This document shows positions 52,682 through 60,455 of a stretch of 64,000 bases of DNA, piece after piece (the stretch's first letter is position 1; the number at the start of each line of letters is the position of its first letter). The position numbers and the translations under genes are program-made. The notes beneath the pieces were generated by a model that did not search any database, was not told where the DNA came from, and saw only the letters and a list, made by a program, of their open reading frames with translations. Origin of the DNA: Pelobium manganitolerans (GTDB lineage: Bacteria; Bacteroidota; Bacteroidia; Sphingobacteriales; Sphingobacteriaceae); NCBI RefSeq assembly GCF_003609575.1, contig NZ_MBTA01000023.1, positions 186,001-250,000 on the forward strand, given 5' to 3'.

Positions 52682-52954
52682 ATGTCAGTAGAAATCCTCA
52701 CTAAAGAAGACCTTTCTCAGTTCAAAGCTGAACTGCTTACCGAAATCCACAAGATCATCAGACCCGGGAAATTTGAGGCGAAAAAGGAATGGCTCAAAAG
52801 TTATGAAGTGCGTAAAATGCTGAACATTTCACCCGGAACTTTGCAGACACTGCGTGTAAACGGCACCTTACAATTTACAAAAATCGGTGGCTCTCTTTAT
52901 TACAAACATGCCGACATCATCAGCTTATTGGAAGGCAATGGAGCGTCTGAATAA
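52682..52954 (+). CDS. Helix-turn-helix excisionase/MerR-like protein of the mobile element
   Basis: A 90-residue protein. After an N-terminal helix, EWLKSYEVRKMLNISPGTLQTLRVNGTLQFTKIGGSLYYKHADI is the winged-helix excisionase pattern (DUF3853/HTH_17-like) found in Bacteroidota mobilisable elements. It probably binds DNA near the recombination or transfer site and sets element excision or mobilisation gene expression. It is directly followed by the 21-bp repeats and the mobilisation genes. Confidence 0.8.
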   Translation: MSVEILTKEDLSQFKAELLTEIHKIIRPGKFEAKKEWLKSYEVRKMLNISPGTLQTLRVNGTLQFTKIGGSLYYKHADIISLLEGNGASE

Positions 52955-52985
52955 TTGCGCTTTGATTTTCCACAAACTGTTTCCA

Positions 52986-53048
52986 CGAACGGTCCTATTT
53001 AAGGAGCGAACGGTCCTATTTAAGGAGCGAACGGTCCTATTTAAGGAG
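52986..53048. repeat. Three perfect 21-bp tandem repeats
   Basis: Three identical 21-bp units run at 52986-53006, 53007-53027 and 53028-53048, each containing GGTCCTATTTAAGGAG. Twenty-one bp is two helical turns, so bound proteins would stack on one DNA face, as with iterons. Within a unit, the TCCT..AGGA arms make a partial dyad. Confidence 0.9.
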
Positions 53049-53217
53049 CAAGCGGAAGTTGGGCAGAGCCCTACTTTTCTTGCCCTAAGCTACCACTGAG
53101 GGGGTTGAAAGTATCCTCCGGGGATACTCTGCTGGCAGTGCGCCTTGGAAACGGACAAATCAGTATACGCCACAGTATACTGGCTTACTTAATTCTAACT
53201 ATCATAACTCAAATTCC
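53049..53217. other. Candidate transfer origin (oriT) region
   Basis: Between the 21-bp repeats and the BfmA gene are several inverted repeats: GGGC-AGA-GCCC (53061-53071), GTATCC-TCCGG-GGATAC (53111-53127) and AGTATAC-N6-GTATACT (53162-53181). The last also holds two direct CAGTATAC copies 12 bp apart. The density of small hairpins just upstream of relaxase accessory genes is what oriT regions look like. The nick site is not identified. Confidence 0.5.
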
Positions 53218-53760
53218 ATGAATGAGAAAACGATAAGATTTCCCGTGAAAACGGACGAAAAAATCAAGAAAATTGCGATGAAACTAGGTCGCACCAAACT
53301 GGAAACATTTATCCAGATGGTAGATTATTTTTATTCGAGCAAGAAAGATCCAAAAGACATCAGCGACGAGCTCTTAAAAAACACATTGCTCAGAAACCAT
53401 AGAGATTATATCGGGTTCATCAAGACTCAGGAAAGTGAACTGCTGATTCCCATCAAACGCGATGCAGACCGAATGATAAAAGGTTTACAGCTTGTGGCAA
53501 ATTATTTTAAAGAAGACATATTGGCGCAAAACCATAAAACCTTAGCGTATCAGGAGCAACAGAAAAAAGAATGCGAAGAAAACCGACGACTGATGGTAAA
53601 AATAAACCAAAGCCTCAGCACCAAAGAACAGTTGAAAGTGCAATTTCTAAATATCCTGAAAAGTTATGCGGACGCTAGAGATGCTTTTGGGATGATGACT
53701 TCGGCGAAAGATAAAGCGGAGCTTTTTCAAAAAACAATAGCCAATATAAAAATGCTCTGA
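53218..53760 (+). CDS. BfmA/BtgA-family mobilisation protein
   Basis: A 180-residue protein. The N-terminal MNEKTIRFPVKTDEKIKKIAMKLGRTKLETFIQMVDYFY is a ribbon-helix-helix-like start typical of BfmA/BtgA accessory proteins. The rest is helical with a coiled coil rich in Lys, Glu and Gln. Such proteins bind oriT and recruit the relaxase for transfer by a co-resident conjugative element. The stop is immediately followed (1 bp) by the relaxase start. Confidence 0.85.
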   Translation: MNEKTIRFPVKTDEKIKKIAMKLGRTKLETFIQMVDYFYSSKKDPKDISDELLKNTLLRNHRDYIGFIKTQESELLIPIKRDADRMIKGLQLVANYFKEDILAQNHKTLAYQEQQKKECEENRRLMVKINQSLSTKEQLKVQFLNILKSYADARDAFGMMTSAKDKAELFQKTIANIKML

Positions 53761-53761
53761 A

Positions 53762-54706
53762 ATGCACATCAACATCACGACACAAGGAAGCAACAAAGGA
53801 AGTAGCGGTAGCTTAGTGCAGTATCTGGAAAAGGAAAACAGGAAAGAGCTGAAAGATGCTCCCGAAAGGTGGTCCAGTTCTCAGCAGCAAACCGCAGAAG
53901 CTTACGGGGTTCGAAGAGCGTTAGATAACAACGTTTCCAAACTCGGTAAAGCAGATGCGAAATTTTTCTTGGTCAACATCAGTCCCAGCCAAAAAGAGAT
54001 CCGGCATTTGCTGGAGAAATTTGGAGACCAAGGCGCAAAAGCCGAACTGAAGAAATATGCGGAGAAGGTGATGGACGAATATGCCAAAAACTTCAAACGT
54101 CCCGGAGTAGAAAGCAACCGCGATCTGCTCTGGTTTGGGAAATTGGAGAATTTCAGATATTTCAACCATACGGATAAAGAGGTAAAAAACGGAGAGCGCA
54201 AACGCGGTGAGAAGAAGGACGGCGAGCAGATGCACATCCAGATCATCGTAAGCCGAAAGGATATCACGGATAAAATCAAGCTTAGCCCGATGAATACTTC
54301 CAGAGGAAAAAACGAAAACCATTCGAAAAAACTGGGTCAGTTTAATCGGGTAGCTTTCAAACAGTGTGGAGAGGAGCTATTTAATAACGTATTTGATTTC
54401 AAGCGGGCGTTCAAAGAAACAGCGAGCTACGCGATGATTCAGAAGAATGGTAGTTTACAGCAGAAAGAAAAATTGGATGTTTTGGAAAAAGGTGTCGACA
54501 TTAATCCAGACGCGAAACCGCTTGCCTTCAAACTGGCTAAAGAAATTTCTATGGAAAGAACCCCGGCGTTTTTCAGCGACTTTTTCATGAGCAATTCGAA
54601 AGAGGGTTTATTGGAAAGCCTGCTGAAAGTTGATTCGGTTGCAGAGCAAAAGGAGTTTTATCAGGGTAAAAGGAAGAAGAGGAAATATCGGTCTCATCAG
54701 ACTTAA
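53762..54706 (+). CDS. Relaxase/mobilisation nuclease (DUF5712/BtgB type)
   Basis: A 314-residue protein. The start MHINITTQGSNKGSSGSLVQYLEKEN and the central DGEQMHIQIIVSRKDITDKIKLSPMNTSRGK match the DUF5712 mobilisation family. The HIQIIVSR segment is the relaxase-type His-containing strand, and the basic tail KRKKRKYRSH would contact DNA. It nicks oriT and pilots the strand. There is no type IV secretion gene in the window, so the element is mobilisable rather than self-transmissible as far as can be seen. Confidence 0.83.
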   Translation: MHINITTQGSNKGSSGSLVQYLEKENRKELKDAPERWSSSQQQTAEAYGVRRALDNNVSKLGKADAKFFLVNISPSQKEIRHLLEKFGDQGAKAELKKYAEKVMDEYAKNFKRPGVESNRDLLWFGKLENFRYFNHTDKEVKNGERKRGEKKDGEQMHIQIIVSRKDITDKIKLSPMNTSRGKNENHSKKLGQFNRVAFKQCGEELFNNVFDFKRAFKETASYAMIQKNGSLQQKEKLDVLEKGVDINPDAKPLAFKLAKEISMERTPAFFSDFFMSNSKEGLLESLLKVDSVAEQKEFYQGKRKKRKYRSHQT

Positions 54707-55194
54707 ACCTTGAGAGAAAAAGCCCGTCGCAAACGCAGGTTTTTTCATCCGTTCCGCAGGCTTCACTTATTCTTTCACCCGCTTTTGCCTGCACACAGGA
54801 AAAACTTCACTCCGTACCTCCGTTCAGTATTTCCTAAAAGGGCATTTGCGCACTATTTTTAAAAAAAGTTCATCGTTCAGTTGGATTCTGGAAATTAAAA
54901 AAGACCGATATTAACGCTTCTAAAAGAAATGGCGTTCATTAAATTTGAATGTTCATGAATCATGAACATCTGCTTTCATTACTGGAGCTGAATTTTTGAT
55001 GCATGGTGGGATGAGTTTGTAAACCTTTCCCGCAGTTCGACTCTCCGATGTTATTGATAAGACGTTATAACCCTTTTGCAGAACTTTGTATCATAATGCT
55101 AACTTTTTATAGATCTAATTAACAACTTTTTTACTAATATTTTTAGCTTAAGAGATGCGCTTATTTATCTGTTTTACTATTCACACATTTCATT
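54707..55194. other. 488-bp gene-free spacer with promoter-operator
   Basis: No coding frame is supported. Just after the relaxase gene come repeated GCAGG/CCTGC segments: CGCAGG at about 54740, GCAGGC near 54759 and GCCTGC near 54786. These could fold as a long hairpin. The palindrome at 54949-54969 and an AT-rich leader precede the membrane protein gene. Confidence 0.45.
54940..54969 (+). promoter_or_regulatory. -7 box followed by a 21-bp perfect palindrome
   Basis: TAAATTTG (54940-54947) matches TAnnTTTG. One base later ATGTTCATGA-A-TCATGAACAT (54949-54969) is a perfect inverted repeat that would cover the transcription start. A repressor site for the membrane protein gene at 55195 is likely. 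Confidence 0.5.
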
Positions 55195-56517
55195 ATGTTT
55201 AACACTAGGGAAATTGCTTATCTTATTTGGGGATCGCTACTATTGATAGTTCTTTTATTTTCCGGCAAGAATCGATCATCCTTATTTGATCTGGTAAAAG
55301 CATTCTTTTGCAAGCATTTCCTGTATGCCTACTTGATCGCTTTGAGTCATGTTTCGCTTTTTGTCTGGGCGTTATATAAAGTCAAGATTTGGGATGCTTC
55401 GCTGGTTAAGGACACGGTAATGTGGTTTTTATTTGTCGCTTTGCCATTAATGTACAACGCTGCAAAAATTAACAGCTTCCAAAAGTTCGTAAAGCAGGTA
55501 GTAAGACCTCTGATAGGGTTTTCGATCATATTTGAGTATATATTTGGATTATATACATTTGACTGGTGGATTGAAGTTTTGATGGTGCCGGTTGCGGTGT
55601 TTATTGGCGGGATGCTTGCATACAGTGATAAGAAACCAGAACATCGACAGGTGCATAAACTAATGAACGGCATACTCAATTTATTAGGGCTGCTATCACT
55701 AACCGCGGTTGTCTTCCACCTTTTCTATCATTATTCGGACTTTCTTAATAGGTTGACGCTAATACAGTTTATTATGCCGATTTCCTTATCATTGCTTTTT
55801 CTTCCGGTCTTGTATGGCATTGCCATGTACACGCATTACGAAACAGCCTTTGTGGTTATGAAAAGACAGTTTAAACTGCCAGGTGTTTACAATTACGCGA
55901 TGTTGCAGGCATTGATTCGCTTTAACGGCGACATCGACGGCATGGAGCGTTGGAAAAGAATAGTTTTTACCAAGAACCTACAAACCCGTGAAGAAATCGA
56001 TCAAGCGATAAGCTCGGTTAAAACGCTGAAAGATGCAGAACAAAACCCGCATACTGTTAACGAGGGGCTTGGATGGTCTCCTTATCAAGTAAAAGATTTG
56101 TTGGTTGCTAAGGGCATTGAAACGCCCGGCTACCGAAACACTATTGATGAAGAATTTTGTGCGATTTCGTTTCCTTTTAAGTTGACTGACGATCCTGTAT
56201 TTTCGGATACTATCACTTACATGGTGCTTGGTGAACAATTAATAGCAACTGAACTTCATATCGGACTAAAAGTCTTCAACGGAACTATCGATAATGCAGC
56301 ATCCCTAATGCAATTATTGGAATCTTCGGAACTGGTTCACCAAGGTGTATTTGGCAACCCTTTACCGGATAAAATCAAAAATGCAATAGTGAAGGCAAAG
56401 CATGCCATCAGTAATAATGACCTTGCAAAACTATCTGTCAAAAAAGAGCTTTGGACAACCCAAACAAAAGGCTATAGTGTAGATTTTAAAATTACCCACA
56501 TCAGGCACCGCTTGTAG
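55195..56517 (+). CDS. Seven-span membrane protein of unknown function, island cargo
   Basis: A 440-residue protein not recognised. Hydrophobic spans lie at about 8-23, 42-60, 73-90, 104-121, 125-143, 159-178 and 188-211. A soluble C-terminal domain of about 225 residues (from MKRQFKLPG) has no clear motif; it contains GLGWSPYQVKDLLVAKGI and FCAISFPFKLTDDPVF. It stands alone behind a promoter with a palindromic operator, in the same island as CBASS. A defence effector or transport role is possible, but no sequence evidence decides. Confidence 0.6.
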   Translation: MFNTREIAYLIWGSLLLIVLLFSGKNRSSLFDLVKAFFCKHFLYAYLIALSHVSLFVWALYKVKIWDASLVKDTVMWFLFVALPLMYNAAKINSFQKFVKQVVRPLIGFSIIFEYIFGLYTFDWWIEVLMVPVAVFIGGMLAYSDKKPEHRQVHKLMNGILNLLGLLSLTAVVFHLFYHYSDFLNRLTLIQFIMPISLSLLFLPVLYGIAMYTHYETAFVVMKRQFKLPGVYNYAMLQALIRFNGDIDGMERWKRIVFTKNLQTREEIDQAISSVKTLKDAEQNPHTVNEGLGWSPYQVKDLLVAKGIETPGYRNTIDEEFCAISFPFKLTDDPVFSDTITYMVLGEQLIATELHIGLKVFNGTIDNAASLMQLLESSELVHQGVFGNPLPDKIKNAIVKAKHAISNNDLAKLSVKKELWTTQTKGYSVDFKITHIRHRL

Positions 56518-56621
56518 CGGTTATTCAAGATTAAGAGGATTACACGTTTAACCGCGCAAAAATCATCGTTTCCAGTTGCATCAGTTCAGCCAGTTGTTTT
56601 TCCAGGCTATAGGTCATTGAT

Positions 56622-57261
56622 TTAAGTGTTGCTTTCGAGGGATTCATGATTACTCTCGTTAATAACAGGTTTAGAAAAATTAATAAAAATGTTGACTGTA
56701 CGTTTGTAGTCGAGGTTTCTATTCTTTAAAATAATCTCCGCTTCTGTTATTAGTTGTTTTGCACTGTTGAAAGCAGCTTTTAACGCTGGATTTATTAGCC
56801 GAGTACGTTCAATGCCAATTGTTGTTTCAGAGGATTTGACTATAAAGTCCGGGTACTCCAACGGTTCATCTGGGACAATCAAATCCAACTCGTCTGGCCA
56901 AGCTACAATAAACCTTCCCATGTCTGTCAACTCTTCAAATTTATCCGCGCCTGTATGGGCCTGACCATTTAGAAATGCCTCATAAGGTGCAATAAGTTCA
57001 GAAACTTGCATCCAATTATTCCGGTTCCTTGCAAATTCTGATTTTATATCCATAGGTGGAAGTTGATCCACTGGGACACCATACACGTCAGCAATCCGCT
57101 GCCTAATTTCTTCTTCAGTGCCTTGGTTCGAGATTTTAAAGTTTTTCTAATCAAGATTGGTTCGGTCGGTTCTCCTTTTAGATTCTTTAAGAAATGCCGA
57201 TCAAGGTATCCCGATCCTCAGGTGATAACTTTTCAAGAAACGTCATAAAATCTGTATTCAT
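56622..57261 (-). pseudogene. Probable frameshifted gene of unknown function (intact frame 56622-57086)
   Basis: The longest frame (56622-57086, GTG start, 154 residues) lacks a proper beginning. Upstream, ATG at 57261 opens MNTDFMTFLEKLSPEDRDTL, which breaks at about 57200. A second frame continues as HFLKNLKGEPTEPILIRKTL to about 57130. The third frame joins with GTEEEIRQRIADVYGVPV. Two single-base deletions would join the parts into a protein of about 213 residues. PDFIVKSSETTIGIERTRL could be a PD-(D/E)xK-like nuclease core, which is weak. It is either decayed or affected by sequence errors. Confidence 0.45.
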
Positions 57262-57631
57262 AGCAACGGTAACTATTAAGTGAAGATTAAAGTTACACAA
57301 TAGCTTGTTTATCTTCCGATCATATCATTTTAAAATTCTAAATCGGATGTTCATTCCCTCGAAAGAACGTCGTGTTTGTTGTCATTAAAAACCATAATAG
57401 AAACCCATACGCGAGAAATATCCAAACACTGTCGTAAACTGAATTTAGGTATTGACATTAAGAATTTTTTTTCGATAATTGTGCATGCTTGTTGGCGAGC
57501 ATGCCCGTTCGTGCAAAGATCTATTCAGCCAATTAATTGTTTAATAATGCAAACCTGCCTGCTTATTATCCAAACAAGATTACGAACGCAAATACCCAGG
57601 ATAATTAAGTAGGTCTAAACAGGAATGTATT
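57262..57631. other. 370-bp gene-free spacer
   Basis: No supported gene. GCATGCT and AGCATGC (57483-57489 and 57498-57504) form a 7-bp hairpin around an 8-nt loop, which may be an operator or leader structure for the gene at 57632. Confidence 0.4.
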
Positions 57632-58414
57632 ATGACACCTATTGAGTATCTAAAACTCCAAGCAAAAAATCTTCACAAAGATTTCAAAACTCAAACCTCT
57701 TCGTTCAATCCGAAACTGCGGCGTAACGTGTACGAGTACGATCCAAGATTTTTTAAGATCGACTTGCTCGTAGATAATTTCAACATTAACGAGGAAAACT
57801 TCAAATTAGGGAATGCCCAGCATGTGATTGCGAAATTGTGCGGACTGGACAAATGGACTGACTTATCAAAAGCATCGCCGGCCAAAATAGAGTTGTCTAT
57901 TCTATTGTATACCAACATGGAGAGGGTTGAAGTGCGGGATTGGAAAGAATATGTCTCGCGTATTGAAACCGAAAACAAAGTAAAGCTTGATGATGAATTT
58001 AGATTGCAAATCTTTACAGAAGTTTTTATCGAGGGGGAACAAGACGTCTATTACGATGGTTATCGACTGTCTAAAGACGATGAGACTGAAATTGAATGGG
58101 AAAAAGATGATGCTATATTAGGCGTCCCCACCGCAAAAATTTCCTCACTCCCTCTAGCTGATAATGACAGAGAAGAATTTATTAAAGCAGCAAATCAGTC
58201 ATTCGAGCGCGTCTTTAGTCGCATCGAACCTGACAACCCTGAATTGACCCGGTCTTTGTGGGATGCGGAGAAATTTATCGATGAAGATATATTGACCCCA
58301 GATAGGCTGCCGATCGATCGCGATTATGCGCTTTCTATGATCGATGCTTTCATGGTTGGCTATGTAATCCAACTTGCTGCCGGAGCTGACAATCAAACTG
58401 AACACCCTGATTGA
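57632..58414 (+). CDS. Hypothetical protein with glyoxalase-superfamily-like N-terminal motif
   Basis: A 260-residue acidic protein. LGNAQHVIAKLCGLDKWTDLSKASPAKIEL near residues 57-86 resembles the short H-x-x-A-x-x-L-G-x-x-x-W-x-x-L motif of the so-called glyoxalase superfamily domain (PF20066-like), seen in many uncharacterised cytosolic proteins. The remainder is acidic and helical (FIDEDILTPDRLPIDRDYALSMID) with no catalytic motif. It is a single gene with its own strong terminator, between a decayed gene and the CBASS operon. Confidence 0.55.
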   Translation: MTPIEYLKLQAKNLHKDFKTQTSSFNPKLRRNVYEYDPRFFKIDLLVDNFNINEENFKLGNAQHVIAKLCGLDKWTDLSKASPAKIELSILLYTNMERVEVRDWKEYVSRIETENKVKLDDEFRLQIFTEVFIEGEQDVYYDGYRLSKDDETEIEWEKDDAILGVPTAKISSLPLADNDREEFIKAANQSFERVFSRIEPDNPELTRSLWDAEKFIDEDILTPDRLPIDRDYALSMIDAFMVGYVIQLAAGADNQTEHPD

Positions 58415-58473
58415 AGTCTACGGATTAAAAAAACCGTAACAAATACGTAACGGAGCAAAACTTAAACGTTCGT

Positions 58474-58506
58474 AAAATTGCTTTTCTAACCTAGAAGAGC
58501 AATTTT
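58474..58506 (+). terminator. Strong hairpin terminator after the 260-residue protein gene
   Basis: AAAATTGCTTTTCTA and TAGAAGAGCAATTTT pair over 15 positions (one G-U) around ACC, giving an A-flanked stem ending in TTTT. It separates this gene from the CBASS operon. Confidence 0.8.
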
Positions 58507-58769
58507 GCTTCATAATAGTGTAGTCAGAATTGAGGACTTAGAATCTTTTAGCGAAAAATCACTAGCTTTCAAATGTCAACGATTATACTAAGGCAAATCC
58601 GCCGAAATTACCGAGTCATTTACGGTATTTAACGGATGCGTAATCCTCTATATGTCAGACTCTTTGTCTAGATTAATAATTTCTTGCTTGTTTTTATGAC
58701 AAACTGGCCGAAAACAGCTACTTGGTAACTTTTTTGATAGAATACAGATTCAATTATAAACCATCAAGT
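58507..58769. other. Upstream region of the CBASS operon
   Basis: A 263-bp AT-rich spacer with no gene. No exact TAnnTTTG box is found. It must hold the CBASS promoter, which is not visible by eye. Confidence 0.4.
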
Positions 58770-59987
58770 ATGCTTTCAACCGAACAAAAAACACAATTTA
58801 ACGAAATATTAGAGGAACTTGGAAAGAATCTCGATATAAGCGAAACACAGCATAATGCAGTAGCTAAAAGCTATGATGCTGTTGGGCTTCACCTGGCAAA
58901 GTATGATTCACCATTAGGAAAATATAGCCCTGAAATCCTACCACAGGGATCGTTTATGCTGGGCACGATGATTCAGCCAATTCATGAAGATGATGACTTA
59001 GATGTGGATTTAGTTTGTCAACTTGTTGGTAAGCAAGATTCTTGGACGCAATTTGATTTGAAAAAAGTAGTGGGAGATCAATTAAAGGCACACGGTACCT
59101 ATGAAAAAATGTTACGGAAGCCGGACGGCAGAAGGTGTTGGACTTTGGATTATTCAGAAGATGCAAACTATCATTTAGATATTTTGCCGAGTATTGTTGA
59201 TAGCGGGTACCGAATCCTTTTGGAAAAAGCGTTTTCAGCCACAGATCAAGCGGAGGCCAATGCTTTAGCATTGAGAATAACTGATAACACTGAGGATAAT
59301 TATACAACGGAAACAGACCATCACAAATGGTTAAAGAGCAATCCTTTTGGATATGCAAGATGGTTTTTTAATCAGGCGAGCTTAGATATTATTAAGGCAG
59401 AATTATTTAGCGAGGCAATTCAGCCTATTCCTACTTATTCAAAAGAAAGGCTTCCACTTCAAAGGGTCGTTCAGATTCTCAAAAGACATAGAGATTTAAT
59501 GTTTGATGGGGATGAAAATAAACCTATCTCAATTATAATTACTACTCTCGCCGCAAGAGCTTACAGTAAAGAAGCTAACATTTTGGATGCTTTGGCTAAT
59601 GTGGTTGCCGCGATACCCAACTTCATACAAGACAAGTTTTCTGAAAAGCATAATAAAATGATTAAATGGGTAGAGAACCCTATCAATTCAGAGGAGAATT
59701 TTGCTGATAAATGGGTAGATCATCCAGAAAGGCAAGAGAACTTCTTTAAGTGGCTTAAACAAGTTCAGAAAGACATTGCAGAGGCAACGAGTCAAATAGG
59801 TGTACATCGCATTCAAGAATCATTCGAGAAATCATTGGGACAGAGCCTGGTTCGGAAGACATTTAGCGATATTGGTGAAAAGGCGCGTATGCTTACAGAA
59901 TCCGGCAACAATCAAATTGCTGCCAAGATAGGTGTTTCAACACTTGGAACAGCCACCATAAAACCGCATACATTTTATGGCGAGTAA
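58770..59987 (+). CDS. CBASS cyclic oligonucleotide synthase (CD-NTase)
   Basis: The protein has 405 residues from the ATG at 58770; a TTG at 58722 is rejected. The nucleotidyltransferase signature is complete: GS at residues 60-61 in LPQGSFMLGTMI, the metal-binding Asp78 and Asp80 in DDLDVDLV, and the third Asp137 in NYHLDILPS. The C-terminal half is the helical OAS-like cap. On phage infection it would make a cyclic di- or trinucleotide. The downstream E2-like gene overlaps by 11 bp, and the C-terminal tail (GTATIKPHTFYGE) may be the site for conjugation. This is the first gene of a short type II CBASS. Confidence 0.9.
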   Translation: MLSTEQKTQFNEILEELGKNLDISETQHNAVAKSYDAVGLHLAKYDSPLGKYSPEILPQGSFMLGTMIQPIHEDDDLDVDLVCQLVGKQDSWTQFDLKKVVGDQLKAHGTYEKMLRKPDGRRCWTLDYSEDANYHLDILPSIVDSGYRILLEKAFSATDQAEANALALRITDNTEDNYTTETDHHKWLKSNPFGYARWFFNQASLDIIKAELFSEAIQPIPTYSKERLPLQRVVQILKRHRDLMFDGDENKPISIIITTLAARAYSKEANILDALANVVAAIPNFIQDKFSEKHNKMIKWVENPINSEENFADKWVDHPERQENFFKWLKQVQKDIAEATSQIGVHRIQESFEKSLGQSLVRKTFSDIGEKARMLTESGNNQIAAKIGVSTLGTATIKPHTFYGE

Positions 59988-60450
59988 GGTTAAACCCTTT
60001 TCCATAAGTGCGCAAGCTGGACTGTTGCGAAATATGTTTCCAGATTCAACAGTCGTAACCTCAATGGACAAAAGGTTAACCTGGCATTACACTTTAAGAC
60101 CTTCGCCTTTGGGGGACGAGTATAATGTAAAAATGGTATATGAATTGGGTTCATCGCCCAAAGTTTACGTGCTTAATCCAAAACCCCTTGCTTTGGCGAG
60201 AGGTGCAAAAAGATTGCCGCATGTTTACGACCAGGAGAAACAAAGGCTTTGCCTTTACTATCCTGACGGAAAGCAATGGAACTCATCGATGCCACTTGCA
60301 AAAACTATTGTCTGGTGGACTTATGAATGGCTATATCACTATGAAATATGGCTTGGTACGGACAACGATTGGAAAGGCGGAGGTGTACACCCGTTTAAAA
60401 ATCAGCCCAAAATTGAAGAATTAGAGCGAAGTGCTCAAACTAATAAATAA
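59977..60450 (+). CDS. CBASS E2-like conjugating enzyme (E2-only type II)
   Basis: A 157-residue protein with the prokaryotic E2 fold seen in short type II CBASS. The core strand region VKMVYELGSSPKVYVLNP leads to LPHVYDQEKQRLCLYYPD, where Cys92, the only Cys in the protein, is the catalytic residue. WWTYEWLYHYEIW and WKGGGVHP form the usual C-terminal helix and tail. It would link the C-terminus of the CD-NTase to targets and prime it. There is no E1 domain or JAB deconjugase gene in the operon. It overlaps the synthase gene by 11 bp. Confidence 0.85.
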   Translation: MASKVKPFSISAQAGLLRNMFPDSTVVTSMDKRLTWHYTLRPSPLGDEYNVKMVYELGSSPKVYVLNPKPLALARGAKRLPHVYDQEKQRLCLYYPDGKQWNSSMPLAKTIVWWTYEWLYHYEIWLGTDNDWKGGGVHPFKNQPKIEELERSAQTNK

Positions 60451-60455
60451 ATACT

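Noticed and set aside
52986-53048. Three direct repeats considered as a CRISPR array
   Set aside because: The units are contiguous with no spacers and there are no cas genes.
52887-53099. A 70-codon open frame encoding repeated VLFKERT units
   Set aside because: It exists only because the 21-bp DNA repeat is divisible by three; it overlaps the excisionase-like gene and has no good start.
57376-57612. A 78-codon plus-strand frame in the spacer before 57632
   Set aside because: It has a non-ATG start, Cys/Ile-rich composition unlike a protein, and runs across a hairpin.
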